A stretch of DNA of 55,350 bases from Bacteriovoracaceae bacterium (GTDB taxonomy: Bacteria > Bdellovibrionota > Bacteriovoracia > Bacteriovoracales > Bacteriovoracaceae): NCBI GenBank assembly GCA_003245675.1, contig QKCN01000096.1:1-55350 (forward strand). Reading direction: 5' to 3'. Shown here in pieces: positions 42,897 to 52,880 of this stretch (position 1 is its first letter; the number at the start of each line of letters is the position of its first letter). The position numbers and the translations under genes were made by a program. A model generated the notes under the pieces. The model was not told the origin of the DNA and did no database searches. It worked only from the letters and a program-made list of their open reading frames with translations.

Positions 42897-43341
42897 GAGA
42901 ATTCTTTCTCATTCACTGTTACTGCTTGCATGCTCTTTGTCTTTTGCGGCGAGAAGCTTTGCCAGTGATTTCTTTGTTGCTCTTGATGGGCAAAATAAGA
43001 AACTTTCTATTAATAGAGTTTTTCTAAAAGACCTCTATTTGGGACTTAATACTTACAGCGCAACGGCGGGAGAAGTTACGGCCGCCTTTTATCTTCAAGA
43101 AGCACAGCACCTAGAAGACATCGTCCCAAATCTAACGGAGTTAAGTTTCAAGCGTTATAATTCAATTTGGCGCAGAAAACTTTTCTCCGGCTCAGCCATT
43201 CCACCGATCAAATTAAAAAATCAAGTGGAACTAGAGCAATTTTTAGCATCTAATGCCAATTTTGTGATCGTTACCGATCAAGATAAACTACCACTCGAAA
43301 GATTGAAAACAATCTCTTGGGAAAAAGTTCCTGAACAATGA
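42877..43341 (+). CDS. exported periplasmic-binding-like protein (short PBP type)
   Basis: 154 residues starting with GTG at 42877 (or TTG at 42886) inside the end of the porin gene. Signal peptide cleaved near FA/S. The mature part resembles the short phosphate-binding-like domain proteins of the PstS superfamily: RVFLKDLYLGLNTYSATAGE (the conserved turn in which DIFLG-like residues occur), a helix, and RYNSIWRRKLFSG with SAIPPIKLKNQVELEQFL. Such short proteins occur beside porins and histidine kinases and are thought to pass the signal to the kinase sensor domain. It overlaps the kinase start (ATGA). Ligand not known. Confidence 0.6.
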   Translation: MLTLAFKRILSHSLLLLACSLSFAARSFASDFFVALDGQNKKLSINRVFLKDLYLGLNTYSATAGEVTAAFYLQEAQHLEDIVPNLTELSFKRYNSIWRRKLFSGSAIPPIKLKNQVELEQFLASNANFVIVTDQDKLPLERLKTISWEKVPEQ

Positions 43342-44684
43342 GATCATCGCAAAAGCTTCTCAAAATTTTAGGATTTATTTTCTTGAGCATCATGTTGCTT
43401 AATACGATTTTGCTTATCTCTCGCCTTATCAGTGCCCAGCAACAAATCAAAGAAGTCCAAATTAAGCATATTCCTCTCACTGAGTACAATAGTATTATTA
43501 ATGGGATGGATTTTGTCATCAAACATATGCTGGAAAAATCAATTACCAACAAAGACAGCTCCGTTCTACAAAACTACTTAAATATTCGCCTCAGTATGGA
43601 AGACTCTTTGGAACAAATGAATCATACGGTTTCTCAATTGGGATCCGAAATCAATATTCAAAGATCCAAACTATCTTTTATTGAAAGCGGGATCGTCAAC
43701 CATATTAAGGCAGGTCAATTTAAGTTGGCCCAAGCCCAATTTGAAGGCACAGAGTATCAACTAGAACACCGCCTATTTCGTGATGCCCTAACCTCTGCCA
43801 TTGAAGAACTAGCTGAAAAAAGAGATGACTCAATTGCCAAGCTTATTCAAGAAAACGAAATAATTATTAAACTTGCCATTGCTCTGCTTTTCATTAGTTT
43901 TGTTTCTGGTGCAATTGTGATTTTCAAGGCCAATAGAAGTGAAAAAAACAGAAACCTTGCATATCAACTTTTGCTCGAAAATGTCGAGCAACATCGCAAT
44001 ATGACGAGAATTCTTTCTCATGATATCGCCAATCCTCTCACCTCAATTATTTTGGCCGCACAACGAGCAGAACTTAGTAAAGATGGTGTGACCGATAAAT
44101 ACTGGAATCTTGTCCAACAAGGGTCTCAAGCAATTCAGGCCATCATACAGGATGTACGAGAGTTTGATGCCGTCGAGAGTGGCAAAAAAGAAATTGAGCT
44201 ATTCCCTGTCGAACTGGCTCCTCTAGTTGCTGAATTAAACAAAGATCTCGAAAATAAACTCGGCGAAAAGAAAGTTACATTGCGCTGCAAATTGGAAAAC
44301 GAAACTCTCAAAGTACTAGGCAGCCAAAACATCATCAAACACCAAATCTTCATGAATATATTGACCAATGCGATTAAATTCTCCAACCCTGATACATTCA
44401 TTGACCTAGAAGTCAGTGAGCCTAATAGCAAAGAAGTGCAAGTCAGCATAAAAGATTATGGAATCGGAATCCCCAAAGATATACTGGAGAAACTCTTTGA
44501 TCCAACAGCGAGTACAACTAGAAAAGGGACATCGGGCGAAAAAGGTACAGGTTTTGGCATGCCCATTATGAAAAGCTATATTGAGAAAATCCAAGGGCAT
44601 TTTACAGTTGAAAGTTCAACCATTGCAGAAGCCCCTATGAATCACGGTACTTGCTTCAAAATCTTTTTCAAAAAAGTCTCTTAA
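43338..44684 (+). CDS. membrane sensor histidine kinase
   Basis: 448 residues. Two membrane helices (about 9-28 and 180-198) flank a helical periplasmic sensor domain of about 150 residues. The phosphoacceptor box is RILSHDIANPLTSIIL, His near residue 229; the ATP-binding domain has N (ILTNAIKFSNP), G1 (DYGIGIPKDILEKLFDP) and G2 (GEKGTGFGMPIMKSYIEK) boxes. Start ATG overlaps the previous stop (ATGA). No receiver domain and no response regulator lies next to it, so its partner is elsewhere. Together with the porin and binding-like protein it forms a compact sensing operon. Confidence 0.93.
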   Translation: MRSSQKLLKILGFIFLSIMLLNTILLISRLISAQQQIKEVQIKHIPLTEYNSIINGMDFVIKHMLEKSITNKDSSVLQNYLNIRLSMEDSLEQMNHTVSQLGSEINIQRSKLSFIESGIVNHIKAGQFKLAQAQFEGTEYQLEHRLFRDALTSAIEELAEKRDDSIAKLIQENEIIIKLAIALLFISFVSGAIVIFKANRSEKNRNLAYQLLLENVEQHRNMTRILSHDIANPLTSIILAAQRAELSKDGVTDKYWNLVQQGSQAIQAIIQDVREFDAVESGKKEIELFPVELAPLVAELNKDLENKLGEKKVTLRCKLENETLKVLGSQNIIKHQIFMNILTNAIKFSNPDTFIDLEVSEPNSKEVQVSIKDYGIGIPKDILEKLFDPTASTTRKGTSGEKGTGFGMPIMKSYIEKIQGHFTVESSTIAEAPMNHGTCFKIFFKKVS

Positions 44685-44860
44685 AAGCCTTTTGGGACAC
44701 CAAATCGGGCGTTCTATCTAAATAATATTCAAAAATCGGTCCAGACTGCAAATATTCGATCAACAAAGTCAAAAAAGAATAAAAACATGATGTACAAAAT
44801 GTTACTTTTCCAATAATTTAGCAATGTTTTTACATCGCCCTTCATACAATTGAGAGATCT

Positions 44861-46711
44861 ATGAATCAATACGCAAAAATTAAGAATATCGCCATTGTGG
44901 CCCACGTTGACCATGGAAAAACGACGCTGGTCGATGGACTCCTACGCCAGTCTGGTGTTTTCTCTGATCGAGAAGAAATTGTAGATCGCGTAATGGATTC
45001 GGGAGAACTAGAAAAAGAACGCGGTATCACTATTAATGCCAAAAACTGCGCTATCTTTTGGAAAGATGTCAAAATTAACCTTCTCGATACTCCCGGCCAC
45101 GCCGACTTTGGAGGAGAAGTGGAACGCTCCCTCATGATGGTAGACTCAGTGCTACTGCTGGTCGATGCCTCCGAAGGACCTCTACCACAGACCCGTTTTG
45201 TACTAGAAAAGGCTATGCAGCGCGATCTCAAAATCGCCGTAGTTATTAATAAAGTCGATCGCCCAGACCGTAGAATTGAAGAAGTTAAGTCCGAAATCGA
45301 AGACCTATTTATCGATCTTGCGACCCTCTTACATAAAGATGACTTTGATTTAGATATTCCTATTCTCTATGCTTCTGCCAAAAATGGTTGGGCATTGGAA
45401 AACCTTGAAAGCCCAGAACAAACTGGTACTGATTTTCGCCCCATTCTCGATTTTTTCGCCTCAGACTTTTTTCCTGAGCCCAAAATCTCAGCAGGTGAAA
45501 ATCTTCAAGTTCTTGTTTCCAATCTCTCCTACTCTCCCTATCTAGGGACCCTCATTATTGGACGTATTCAGCGCGGCACGATTCAGCGCCTCCAGCAAGC
45601 TAGCTGGTGCGGCAGAGATAACAAAAATAAAACCTTTAAAGTTACCTCTGTGCAAATCTATGGTGGTCTTGGCCAACAAGAAGTAGAAACCTGCTCAGCC
45701 GGAGAAATTGTCATTATCTCGGGCTTTGACGATGCTGAAATTGGGGACACAATTTGTTCTAAAGATGTTTTAGAACCACTACCACGCGTTGAGGTTGAAC
45801 CGCCAACCGTTTCAGTAAATGTCTCGGTAAGTACATCTCCTCTTTCAGGAAAAGAGGGAGAATACCTCACTTCTCGCAAACTCAAAGAATTCTTAGCAGA
45901 GTCTTGCAAATTGAACGTGGCACTCCGCTATTCAGAAACAGAAGATCCAAAAATATTTACCCTTAAAGGACGCGGTGAACTACAGCTTGCCATCGTTTTT
46001 GAACAATTGCGCCGTTCAGGCTTTGAATTCATGGTATCTCGCCCACGCGTTATCATGACGACAGATGAAGAGGGGCAAAAGGAAGAACCATTTGAAATGG
46101 TATGCCTTGATGTTCCCAACGAAAGTGCTGGTAGCATCACTAAATCTCTTTCGGAAAGAAAGGGAAAAATGAATTCAATGGTTCCCCTCAGTGATAGTCG
46201 CACACGTATTGAGTTTCTAATGCCTTCACGTGGTTTGATTGGATACCGCTCTCTCTTTTTAACAGAGACACGTGGTGAAGGTCTTATGTCTTCTTATCTT
46301 GTGGGCTATCGTCCTTATGCCGGCGATATGCTAGTCAGACAAAATGGGGCTATCATTTCCGATCGTCATGGCAAGGCAACGCCCTATGCGCTTTTCAACT
46401 TGCTATCAATTGGCGAGCAGTTTGTGAAACCAGGAGAAACAGTTTACGAAGGCATGGTCGTCGGGGAACACAAAAAAAACAACGATGCCAATGTCAATGT
46501 CGTCCGTGAGAAACACTTATCAGGTGTCAGAACGGCCGGTAAAGACGAGAATATTATTCTAACTCCGGTGCGTCCTCGGACTTTAGACTGGGCACTCTCT
46601 TGGATTGACGATGATGAGTGGGTTGAAGTCACTCCACAAAATGTGCGCATTAGAAAGAAAGTTCTCCCTCAAAATCAAAGATCCGTGATTCGTACAGGCA
46701 AAAGCAGCTAA
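44861..46711 (+). CDS. typA: ribosome-associated GTPase BipA/TypA
   Basis: 616 residues, standard length. GTPase motifs: [18 protein letters not shown] (G1), [17 protein letters not shown] (G2), [18 protein letters not shown] (G3), [11 protein letters not shown] (G4). EF-G-like domains III and V follow, and the unique C-terminal domain includes [20 protein letters not shown] and the [14 protein letters not shown] segment, which distinguish BipA from LepA and EF-G. It binds the 70S ribosome and supports growth at low temperature and stress. RBS GAGAG at the start. The DMT transporter gene follows nine bases later and is likely co-transcribed. Confidence 0.97.
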   Translation: MNQYAKIKNIAIVAHVDHGKTTLVDGLLRQSGVFSDREEIVDRVMDSGELEKERGITINAKNCAIFWKDVKINLLDTPGHADFGGEVERSLMMVDSVLLLVDASEGPLPQTRFVLEKAMQRDLKIAVVINKVDRPDRRIEEVKSEIEDLFIDLATLLHKDDFDLDIPILYASAKNGWALENLESPEQTGTDFRPILDFFASDFFPEPKISAGENLQVLVSNLSYSPYLGTLIIGRIQRGTIQRLQQASWCGRDNKNKTFKVTSVQIYGGLGQQEVETCSAGEIVIISGFDDAEIGDTICSKDVLEPLPRVEVEPPTVSVNVSVSTSPLSGKEGEYLTSRKLKEFLAESCKLNVALRYSETEDPKIFTLKGRGELQLAIVFEQLRRSGFEFMVSRPRVIMTTDEEGQKEEPFEMVCLDVPNESAGSITKSLSERKGKMNSMVPLSDSRTRIEFLMPSRGLIGYRSLFLTETRGEGLMSSYLVGYRPYAGDMLVRQNGAIISDRHGKATPYALFNLLSIGEQFVKPGETVYEGMVVGEHKKNNDANVNVVREKHLSGVRTAGKDENIILTPVRPRTLDWALSWIDDDEWVEVTPQNVRIRKKVLPQNQRSVIRTGKSS

Positions 46712-46719
46712 TACGCAAT

Positions 46720-47631
46720 ATGAATGACAATCGGCTTAAGGGAATTACATTCATGCTTGTCTCAGGCTTCTCTTTTGCCCTCATGTCCGCTGCCGTAAAA
46801 TCAGTGGGCCCTTTGCCCATTTACGAAAAAGTTTTTGCGCGAAATTTTGTCAGTTTATTTGTGGCTTTGGCCATGATTCTTATTCCAAACAAACCTGTTT
46901 CATTTTTTGGAAAATGGAAACATCAGCCACTACTATTAAGTCGCTCTCTTTTAGGTCTGGCTGGCGTATATCTTCTTTTCTTTTCAATCTCAGCGGGACT
47001 TCCCCTGACTGATGCTAATATTCTAAGCCGCCTTAATCCCGTCTTTGTAACTCTATTTGCCTGTTTCTTTTTAAAGGAAAAGATTCCAAGCCTGCATATA
47101 CCATCTTTGGCCGTCATTCTTGTCTGCGCCATTTTGGTTATCAAGCCCGAATTTGACCTCAAAGTTTTGCCAGCTCTTGCGGCGACGAGTACTGCTCTAT
47201 TTGCAGGAACGACCTACACCATTTTGCGCCACCTAAAGGGAAAAGAAGAACCGGCCACAATTGTTTTTTACTTTTCATTTGTCTCAGCGCTTGTCCTACT
47301 ACTGCCCATGTTGAGTCACTTTATCGTGCCGACGCCCGAGCAATGGGGATGGCTCTTGGCCATTGGTCTAACCGGTGCCTTAGGACAATTTGGACTAACC
47401 TTTGCCTACAAATTTGCCAAAGCATCTGAGATCAGTATCTACAGCTATTCAACAATTTTATTTGCTCTTTTTCTGGATCTTATTATTTGGGGGAAAATGC
47501 CCGATGTCTGGTCTCTTATTGGGGGTGCCGGTATAATTGCGGCGGCAATCGTTCTTTTCATTCAAAACAAACGTCAATCTCAGCTAGAAGGCAGAGAAGG
47601 AATCAAACAAATGATTCCTTCTCTAAAATAA
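46720..47631 (+). CDS. EamA/DMT-superfamily transporter
   Basis: 303 residues with ten hydrophobic segments and the duplicated EamA layout (two halves of five helices). Typical patterns are AVKSVGPLPIYEKVFARNFV, the loop after helix 1, and TDANILSRLNPVFVTLFACFF in the first half, with LTGALGQFGLTFAYKFAKAS in the second. Members export amino acids, metabolites or drugs; the substrate cannot be read. It lies nine bases behind typA. The last codons form a perfect 13-base hairpin stem, listed separately. Confidence 0.88.
   Translation: MNDNRLKGITFMLVSGFSFALMSAAVKSVGPLPIYEKVFARNFVSLFVALAMILIPNKPVSFFGKWKHQPLLLSRSLLGLAGVYLLFFSISAGLPLTDANILSRLNPVFVTLFACFFLKEKIPSLHIPSLAVILVCAILVIKPEFDLKVLPALAATSTALFAGTTYTILRHLKGKEEPATIVFYFSFVSALVLLLPMLSHFIVPTPEQWGWLLAIGLTGALGQFGLTFAYKFAKASEISIYSYSTILFALFLDLIIWGKMPDVWSLIGGAGIIAAAIVLFIQNKRQSQLEGREGIKQMIPSLK
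47593..47624 (+). terminator. hairpin in the last codons of the DMT gene
   Basis: AGAGAAGGAATCA (47593-47605) pairs perfectly with TGATTCCTTCTCT (47612-47624) around a six-base loop, followed by AAAATAATTTTTA. The stem spans the final sense codons of the transporter, seven bases before its stop ends. A rho-independent terminator for typA and the transporter is likely, although the T run starts several bases after the stem. Confidence 0.55.
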
Positions 47632-47634
47632 TTT

Positions 47635-48723
47635 TTACATTTCTTTTCTTTGACGGCCAATGGCATCGGCCGTTTTAATTGCGGCATAAATGGCCTGAGC
47701 ACAAATGGGACATGCCTCATTATGAATTGTTTCACCTTCTGCACAACTGGCTTCTGCAACCCTCATTATCGCCTCATCGCTTGCATTCTTTAAACCAATT
47801 TCTGCGAGTGTCGTTGGCAAATTCACACTTTCACAAAAATAATAAATCTGATCAATAAGATCGCGTGGTTTATCTGTCAAAATCAGGGAAGCCAGTGTTC
47901 CAAAAGCAACTTTTTCACCATGGAAAAATTCATGCGTCTCATCTAATACTGTAAAACCATTATGTATTGCATGTGCGGCACCAAGCCCTCCACTTTCAAA
48001 ACCTAAACCGCTGAGCAAAGTATTAGCTTCAACAATTTTTTCCAAAGCTGGAGTCGCAGCCTGAGACTCGCAAGCGCGCAATGCCATCTCTCCATTTTCC
48101 AATAGGGTTTGCAAGCACAATTCTGCCAGCGCAAAAGAAGTCATCGGCCCACAATCGCCAGTCATATTGCCGGAAAAACTTTGGCGACAACTATCGGCTT
48201 CAAAAAAGGTTGCGAGCGCATCTCCCATACCTGCGGCCAAAAAACGCGCAGGAGCTTTAGCAATTATTTCAGTATCAACGATCACGACATTAGGATTTTG
48301 CGGAAGCACAAGGTAACGATCAAAAGCACCATTTTCTTTATAAATAACCGACAGTGCACTACAGGGAGCATCGGAAGAAGCAAGACTAGGTACAATGATA
48401 ATACTTTTTTGTAAATTATACGCCACGGCCTTGGCCGTATCGAGCGTTTTTCCTCCACCAATACCAATAATCACTGACGCACTTTTTGCCATTTGGGTAA
48501 GACGATCAATTTCTTTATCACAGCACTCCCCCTTAAATTCTTCAATGACAAGTTCTATTCCTTGAGAGAGTTCGGACTTAATATTAGGTAAAACTCTTTT
48601 GCAAATAGACGGAGTCGCAATCATAAAACCATTGCCACCATATCTTTTTACTTCGTTGTTAACTCGCATAATAGCTTTAGGTCCTTGAATGTAGCGTCCT
48701 GGAAACAAACCTGTCTTGATCAT
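47635..48723 (-). CDS. gldA: glycerol dehydrogenase (iron-containing alcohol dehydrogenase family)
   Basis: 362 residues, usual size. NAD motif GIGGGKTLDTAKAVAYN, dinucleotide/substrate region VPSLASSDAPCSALSVIYKE, metal-ligand region GLGAAHAIHNGFTVLDETHE with FFHGEKVAFG, all characteristic of GldA. The enzyme oxidises glycerol to dihydroxyacetone with NAD+ using a divalent metal. The C-terminal part has four Cys (ASCAEGETIHNEACPICAQA), an unusual small Cys cluster. It faces the transporter gene with three bases between stops and has no operon partner on its strand. Confidence 0.9.
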   Translation of the reverse strand: MIKTGLFPGRYIQGPKAIMRVNNEVKRYGGNGFMIATPSICKRVLPNIKSELSQGIELVIEEFKGECCDKEIDRLTQMAKSASVIIGIGGGKTLDTAKAVAYNLQKSIIIVPSLASSDAPCSALSVIYKENGAFDRYLVLPQNPNVVIVDTEIIAKAPARFLAAGMGDALATFFEADSCRQSFSGNMTGDCGPMTSFALAELCLQTLLENGEMALRACESQAATPALEKIVEANTLLSGLGFESGGLGAAHAIHNGFTVLDETHEFFHGEKVAFGTLASLILTDKPRDLIDQIYYFCESVNLPTTLAEIGLKNASDEAIMRVAEASCAEGETIHNEACPICAQAIYAAIKTADAIGRQRKEM

Positions 48724-49019
48724 AGAAACTCCTAGAAATGAATAACAACAATATTGGAGCTCTTATAGTACGCTATCTCCTTTCGATCAAATAGTATCGA
48801 TTACATTGTATTCTTTACAAGCCACTTAATAATTACAATCAGAAAGAAATAAACAAAAAGTTTAAGAATTACTAAACGCGCTTATTGTCTTCTAACTATT
48901 TTTTGAATGGTAAAAAAAAAATAATCTCCATTTCCATATCCCATCCAAAAACTTAACCCCCACGAACTTCACTTGCGCAGAAAATAAGACGAACAAGAGT
49001 TTACTCAAGGGAGGGGTGC
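48724..49019. other. intergenic region before the chemoreceptor gene
   Basis: 296 bases between divergently oriented gldA and the chemoreceptor gene. It is A/T-rich with A and T runs and several pyrimidine stretches; no sigma-28 or sigma-54 promoter pattern was convincing and no RNA gene was recognised. It ends in the very strong ribosome site AAGGGAGGGG of the receptor. Confidence 0.5.
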
Positions 49020-50969
49020 ATGAATGTCAAAAACTGGAGCATCAAAAGAAAACTGATTTTTTCGTACTTCATCATTGTCCTGATACCTGTCATGATTTTA
49101 GGAATTGTTTCTTATTTAAAAGCGGAGACGGCCCTCTTTTCAGAGGTACAGAGTAAATTGGAAAAAGGTGTTGAGCAGTATCGACAGACAATAGAGAGAG
49201 AGATGAGCTATACCCAAGAAGAAAAGCAAAAGGGACATGCTTCGGCCAAAAAGATTGTGGCCAATCTAGCTGCGAGCTTGATGCCTCTACTCGACAAATA
49301 TCAAAATGGAAACAATCTCGAGCAATTAAAAAAAGAAATAGCCTCTCTTCAAGTGGGAGAATCAGGCTATGTTTTCATTCTCGACTACCAAGGAAATTAC
49401 GTAGTCAGTTATCAAAGAAAAGCTGATGGGAAAAACATTCTTGATGCCAAGGATGCAAAAGGAAATTTTTTCATTCAAGAAATTATTGCCAAAGGGAAAC
49501 AACTCCCAAGAGGAAATGTCGATTTTCAAGTCTACCCTTGGCAGGCAAAGGGCGAAACAGAGTTAAAAGACAAAGTCGCGGCACTCGTTCATCTTCCTGA
49601 GCATCAATGGATATTGGGCGTATCGGCCTATTTTCATGATCTCGTTGATGACAATCAAGAGCAAATGGCCATTGACCGTTTTGCCGCAAGATTAAAGTCA
49701 GAAAAAATCGGAAAAACAGGATATATGTTTGTCATGGATGGGCAGGGCAATATTCTCTTCCATCCTTCAAGCTCTCTTGAGGGAAAGAACTTACTCAAAT
49801 ACCCATTCATTCAAGAAATGGCAAAAAACAAAAATGGGTTTTCACGCTACTTCTGGGAAGGAAAAGAAAAGATCGTTGCTTACTCTTATTTTGCAGATAG
49901 AGATTGGATCATCGCCTCAGGATCCTATCTCGCAGACTTTACCGACCCCATTATCGAGATTAGAAATCTCACTCTCATTATTCTAGTGAGTGCCGTGACT
50001 TTAGCACTCGTATTGGCTTGGTTACTTTCCAACAGCATTGTTAACCCCATTCTTAAAATAACAGATGGAATTCGCAGCTCTTCTCATCAAGTATCGGCCG
50101 CATCCCACCAACTATCTAGTGCAAGCCAAGAACTCTCTCAGGCATCAGTCAATCAAGCTTCATCACTAGAAGAAGCATCGGCATCTTTGGAAGAAATCAC
50201 GGGGATGGTCAAAAACAGTGCACAAGGCTCAAAAGATTGCTCAGAACTAACAGAAAGAATTATGACATCTTCAAAAAAGGCGGATCATTCCATGCAAGAA
50301 CTCGCCTTGGCCATGGACAATATTTTGACGAGCAATCAAAAAATCCAAGACCTCGTCAAAGTCATTGGTCAAATTGGCGAGAAAACAGAAGTCATCGACG
50401 AAATTGTGTTTCAAACGAAACTACTCTCTTTTAATGCTTCCGTTGAAGCGGAAAGGGCCGGAGAACACGGACGTGGATTTGCAGTCGTCGCGCAAGAAGT
50501 AGGAAATCTCGCACAAATGAGTGGCAAGGCGGCTGTGGAAATTTCCAATATTGTCAAAGAAAGCATTCAAAGTGCAGAAGTCATCACTCGCGAAAACAAG
50601 CAAAAGGTTGAAGGCGGTAGCCAGCTGTCATCTGACGTTGCCCAAATTTTAAAAGGCATTGATATGGCCGTCTCCGAAGCCAAAGAACACATGAAATCAA
50701 TAGCCAGTGCATCTGACGATCAAACACGCGGGCTAACCCAACTCAATGCCGCGGTGGCGCAGCTGGATAAAGCAACACAAGAAAACGCTGGGGTAGCAGA
50801 AGAAACAGCGAGCTCCAGTGAAGAACTAAGTGCACAAGCGGATAATTTAAATGCCATGATTTCGGAATTGGGAACCATCGTTCTTGGCCGCAGCAAAAAG
50901 AAGAAAAAAGAAGAAGAAATAGTTGAAGCTACAAATCCGGACTGGGATAGCTATGCGCTAGAGGGTTAA
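49020..50969 (+). CDS. methyl-accepting chemotaxis protein with two Cache domains
   Basis: 649 residues. Membrane helix about 14-34; a periplasmic region of about 280 residues with two related Cache units ([20 protein letters not shown] and [20 protein letters not shown], each followed by GKNxL and FIQE); second helix about 320-342; then HAMP-less coiled coil and a methyl-accepting signalling domain with the hairpin tip [20 protein letters not shown] and [14 protein letters not shown]. The tip is the conserved CheW/CheA contact. Two Cache domains point to sensing small carboxylates or amino acids. No ribosome-site doubt (AAGGGAGG). No che gene is adjacent. Confidence 0.94.
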   Translation: MNVKNWSIKRKLIFSYFIIVLIPVMILGIVSYLKAETALFSEVQSKLEKGVEQYRQTIEREMSYTQEEKQKGHASAKKIVANLAASLMPLLDKYQNGNNLEQLKKEIASLQVGESGYVFILDYQGNYVVSYQRKADGKNILDAKDAKGNFFIQEIIAKGKQLPRGNVDFQVYPWQAKGETELKDKVAALVHLPEHQWILGVSAYFHDLVDDNQEQMAIDRFAARLKSEKIGKTGYMFVMDGQGNILFHPSSSLEGKNLLKYPFIQEMAKNKNGFSRYFWEGKEKIVAYSYFADRDWIIASGSYLADFTDPIIEIRNLTLIILVSAVTLALVLAWLLSNSIVNPILKITDGIRSSSHQVSAASHQLSSASQELSQASVNQASSLEEASASLEEITGMVKNSAQGSKDCSELTERIMTSSKKADHSMQELALAMDNILTSNQKIQDLVKVIGQIGEKTEVIDEIVFQTKLLSFNASVEAERAGEHGRGFAVVAQEVGNLAQMSGKAAVEISNIVKESIQSAEVITRENKQKVEGGSQLSSDVAQILKGIDMAVSEAKEHMKSIASASDDQTRGLTQLNAAVAQLDKATQENAGVAEETASSSEELSAQADNLNAMISELGTIVLGRSKKKKKEEEIVEATNPDWDSYALEG

Positions 50970-51001
50970 TGCCCTTATGGCCCTTGATTTCACTTGCGGG
51001 C

Positions 51002-51035
51002 AAAAAAAAAGCTCAATCCAAAGATTGAGCTTTTT
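51002..51035. terminator. bidirectional intrinsic terminator
   Basis: GCTCAATC (51011-51018), loop CAAA, GATTGAGC (51023-51030). It is followed on the plus strand by TTTTT and preceded by nine A, which are T on the minus strand. It serves the chemoreceptor gene on one side and the tRNA-Asp gene on the other. Confidence 0.92.
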
Positions 51036-51041
51036 AAAAAA

Positions 51042-51118
51042 TGGCGGGAGCGACGGGACTCGAACCCGCGGCCTCCTGCGTGACAGGCAGGCGTTATAAC
51101 CAACTTAACTACACCCCC
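51042..51118 (-). tRNA. tRNA-Asp (GUC)
   Basis: 77 bases with encoded CCA. On the minus strand the acceptor GGGGGTG pairs with CGCTCCC, the anticodon stem CCTGC/GCAGG carries loop CTGTCAC (anticodon GTC), and the T arm is GCGGG TTCGAGT CCCGT. Discriminator base G before CCA, as expected for Asp. The terminator next to it is shared with the chemoreceptor gene. Confidence 0.96.
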
Positions 51119-51170
51119 GCATTTGTGAATAAGAATATATTCGGCTTAAAGATTTCCGTCAAGGGCTTTT

Positions 51171-51974
51171 TTAGAAAAAAAACATCTTAATGACAACTAA
51201 GATCAATAAGAAACAAATAGACCATTTTTTAACCGATTCTCCCACGCGCGTCGAAAGCCAAACCCCAAAGCGTGAGCTAAAAATGGCGCCAAAACTAATC
51301 ATGCCAATCAGCAAAAAATTGAGCTGGCCAAACTGGAAGGGAACAAAATGGCCACTGACAATGGGGGCCAAAGTCGGAGTAAAGTGAAATGCATGGAAAG
51401 CCACACCCACAATGGAGCCTGCGAGCATGCCGGCATTAGAAAAAATAGTTATCTGCGTAAAAGGAACACGTAGCACGGAAGCCAAAAGAGGTATCAATAT
51501 AATACCGCCCCCTAATCCTGTAAGAGCAGCAACCAGTCCCCCGGCCAGCCCGACCAAAACAAGAGGAATCTCTTTACCATCAGAAAAGCTGCCATCTGCA
51601 TTTCCCTTATGACTTTTGCCCAGCAAGATTTTCATAATACTGACCATAATAAGCACTGCAAAAATTCGCTTTAAAACAATTGTCGAAAAAAGATGAACTA
51701 AAAAACTTCCTGTCAAACCACCAATCCCCGCGCCCAGTGCCATGTAAACAAGATAACTCCAGCGCGAAATCATTTTCTTGCGATTAAAATTGTACAAATT
51801 AATACTCGTGGAAAAAACAATGACCCCCAACGAATTAGCGATAACAAAGGGGCCAATGGCCTGCGGAAAAATCATATAGAGGACAGGAACTATTAGCGAT
51901 CCACCCCCTACGCCAAAAAAAGAACTAACAAAACCGACCCCCAGGCCCAAAAGTGTCGTATAGATAAAATCCAT
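51171..51974 (-). CDS. TSUP-family (TauE/SafE) anion transporter
   Basis: 267 residues with about eight hydrophobic segments. The duplicated family motifs are present: GFVSSFFGVGGGSLIVPVLY at the N terminus and ALTGLGGGIILIPLLASVLR in the second half. Members move sulfite, sulfoacetate, sulfolactate or other organic anions across the inner membrane, usually outward. No sulfur metabolism genes are adjacent, so the substrate is not assigned. It stands between tRNA-Asp and an SDR gene of opposite direction. Confidence 0.92.
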   Translation of the reverse strand: MDFIYTTLLGLGVGFVSSFFGVGGGSLIVPVLYMIFPQAIGPFVIANSLGVIVFSTSINLYNFNRKKMISRWSYLVYMALGAGIGGLTGSFLVHLFSTIVLKRIFAVLIMVSIMKILLGKSHKGNADGSFSDGKEIPLVLVGLAGGLVAALTGLGGGIILIPLLASVLRVPFTQITIFSNAGMLAGSIVGVAFHAFHFTPTLAPIVSGHFVPFQFGQLNFLLIGMISFGAIFSSRFGVWLSTRVGESVKKWSICFLLILVVIKMFFF

Positions 51975-52040
51975 GTGCTTTCCATTGCTATTTCATTTTA
52001 GTAGGGTGACACTTTCTCATAAAAAAAGGCTGAGGTCATT

Positions 52041-52799
52041 ATGCATATAATTATTACGGGAGCTGCAACAGGGATTGGTAAAGAGCTGACGAGGCTCTAT
52101 CTCAAAGAAGGTCATCAAGTTGCAATCATCGTTCGCAATCCACAAAAGGCGAAGAATAATTTTGCAGCAGATGAGATCGCGCAATTACACATCTATGAAG
52201 CCGATGTCTGCGATGAAGATGCCATTCGCTTTGCCATTGAGGACTTCCAAAAGAAAATGGGCTCACTAGATCTATTGATCGCCAATGCGGGAATTTCCAT
52301 GGGCGTGAAATCACGTATTCCCAATTTTGAACGCGCCCGTCAGGTCTTTCGCACAAATATAGAGGGAGTGCTCAATTGTTTTCAGGTAGTCATCCCCTTT
52401 ATGCGCGCACAAAAAGCTGGTCATTTAGCAGTGATCTCTTCAGTTGCCTCACTCAATGGCCTTCCGGGAACGGGGCCCTATTCGGCCAGCAAAGCGGCAG
52501 TTCGCCTTTGGGCCGAAGCCCTAAGCATTGATCTGGCGGCCGACAACATTCAGGTAACTTCTATTTTGCCTGGCTTTATCAAAACGCCACTAACAGACGT
52601 TAACCCCCACCCCATGCCTTTTCTCATCAGTGCAGAACAGGCGGCAAAAAAAATTCAAAAGGCTATTCACGCCAAGAAAGTCACCTATGCTTTTCCTTGG
52701 CAAATGGCCATAATTACTCGATTTTTAAGCATTTTGCCTCGTTCCCTCTATATTCGCATTATGAGCCGCGAGAAGGTGAACTACTCCGTAAAAGACTAA
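52041..52799 (+). CDS. short-chain dehydrogenase/reductase
   Basis: 252 residues. Classical SDR: Gly motif TGAATGIGKEL (residues 6-16), NAG at 82-84, catalytic Ser134, Tyr147 and Lys151 (SSVASLNGLPGTGPYSASK), and the following PG motif LPGFIKTPL. NAD(P)H-dependent oxidation/reduction of an alcohol or ketone group; substrate unknown. A short hydrophobic C-terminal stretch is typical of SDRs that act on lipids. The gene is preceded by a GAGG site and has no operon partner. A weak hairpin lies across its stop. Confidence 0.94.
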   Translation: MHIIITGAATGIGKELTRLYLKEGHQVAIIVRNPQKAKNNFAADEIAQLHIYEADVCDEDAIRFAIEDFQKKMGSLDLLIANAGISMGVKSRIPNFERARQVFRTNIEGVLNCFQVVIPFMRAQKAGHLAVISSVASLNGLPGTGPYSASKAAVRLWAEALSIDLAADNIQVTSILPGFIKTPLTDVNPHPMPFLISAEQAAKKIQKAIHAKKVTYAFPWQMAIITRFLSILPRSLYIRIMSREKVNYSVKD

Positions 52800-52814
52800 A
52801 ACATGTCTTTTTTT
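52790..52814 (+). terminator. weak hairpin across the SDR stop codon
   Basis: AAAAGAC pairs with GTCTTTT around an eight-base loop and runs into further T. The stem has few G-C pairs, so termination would be weak; it is recorded because position and T run fit a terminator of the SDR gene. Confidence 0.35.
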
Positions 52815-52880
52815 CATAGCTTGCCCTTAAAATTGCGCACTGTGGTATAAATTACCATTCACACAAACTAAGGACATTTT

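Noticed and set aside
44866-45231. Antisense open frame across the start of typA
   Set aside because: It lies opposite strongly conserved GTPase codons and has Ser/Arg-rich composition typical of antisense frames.
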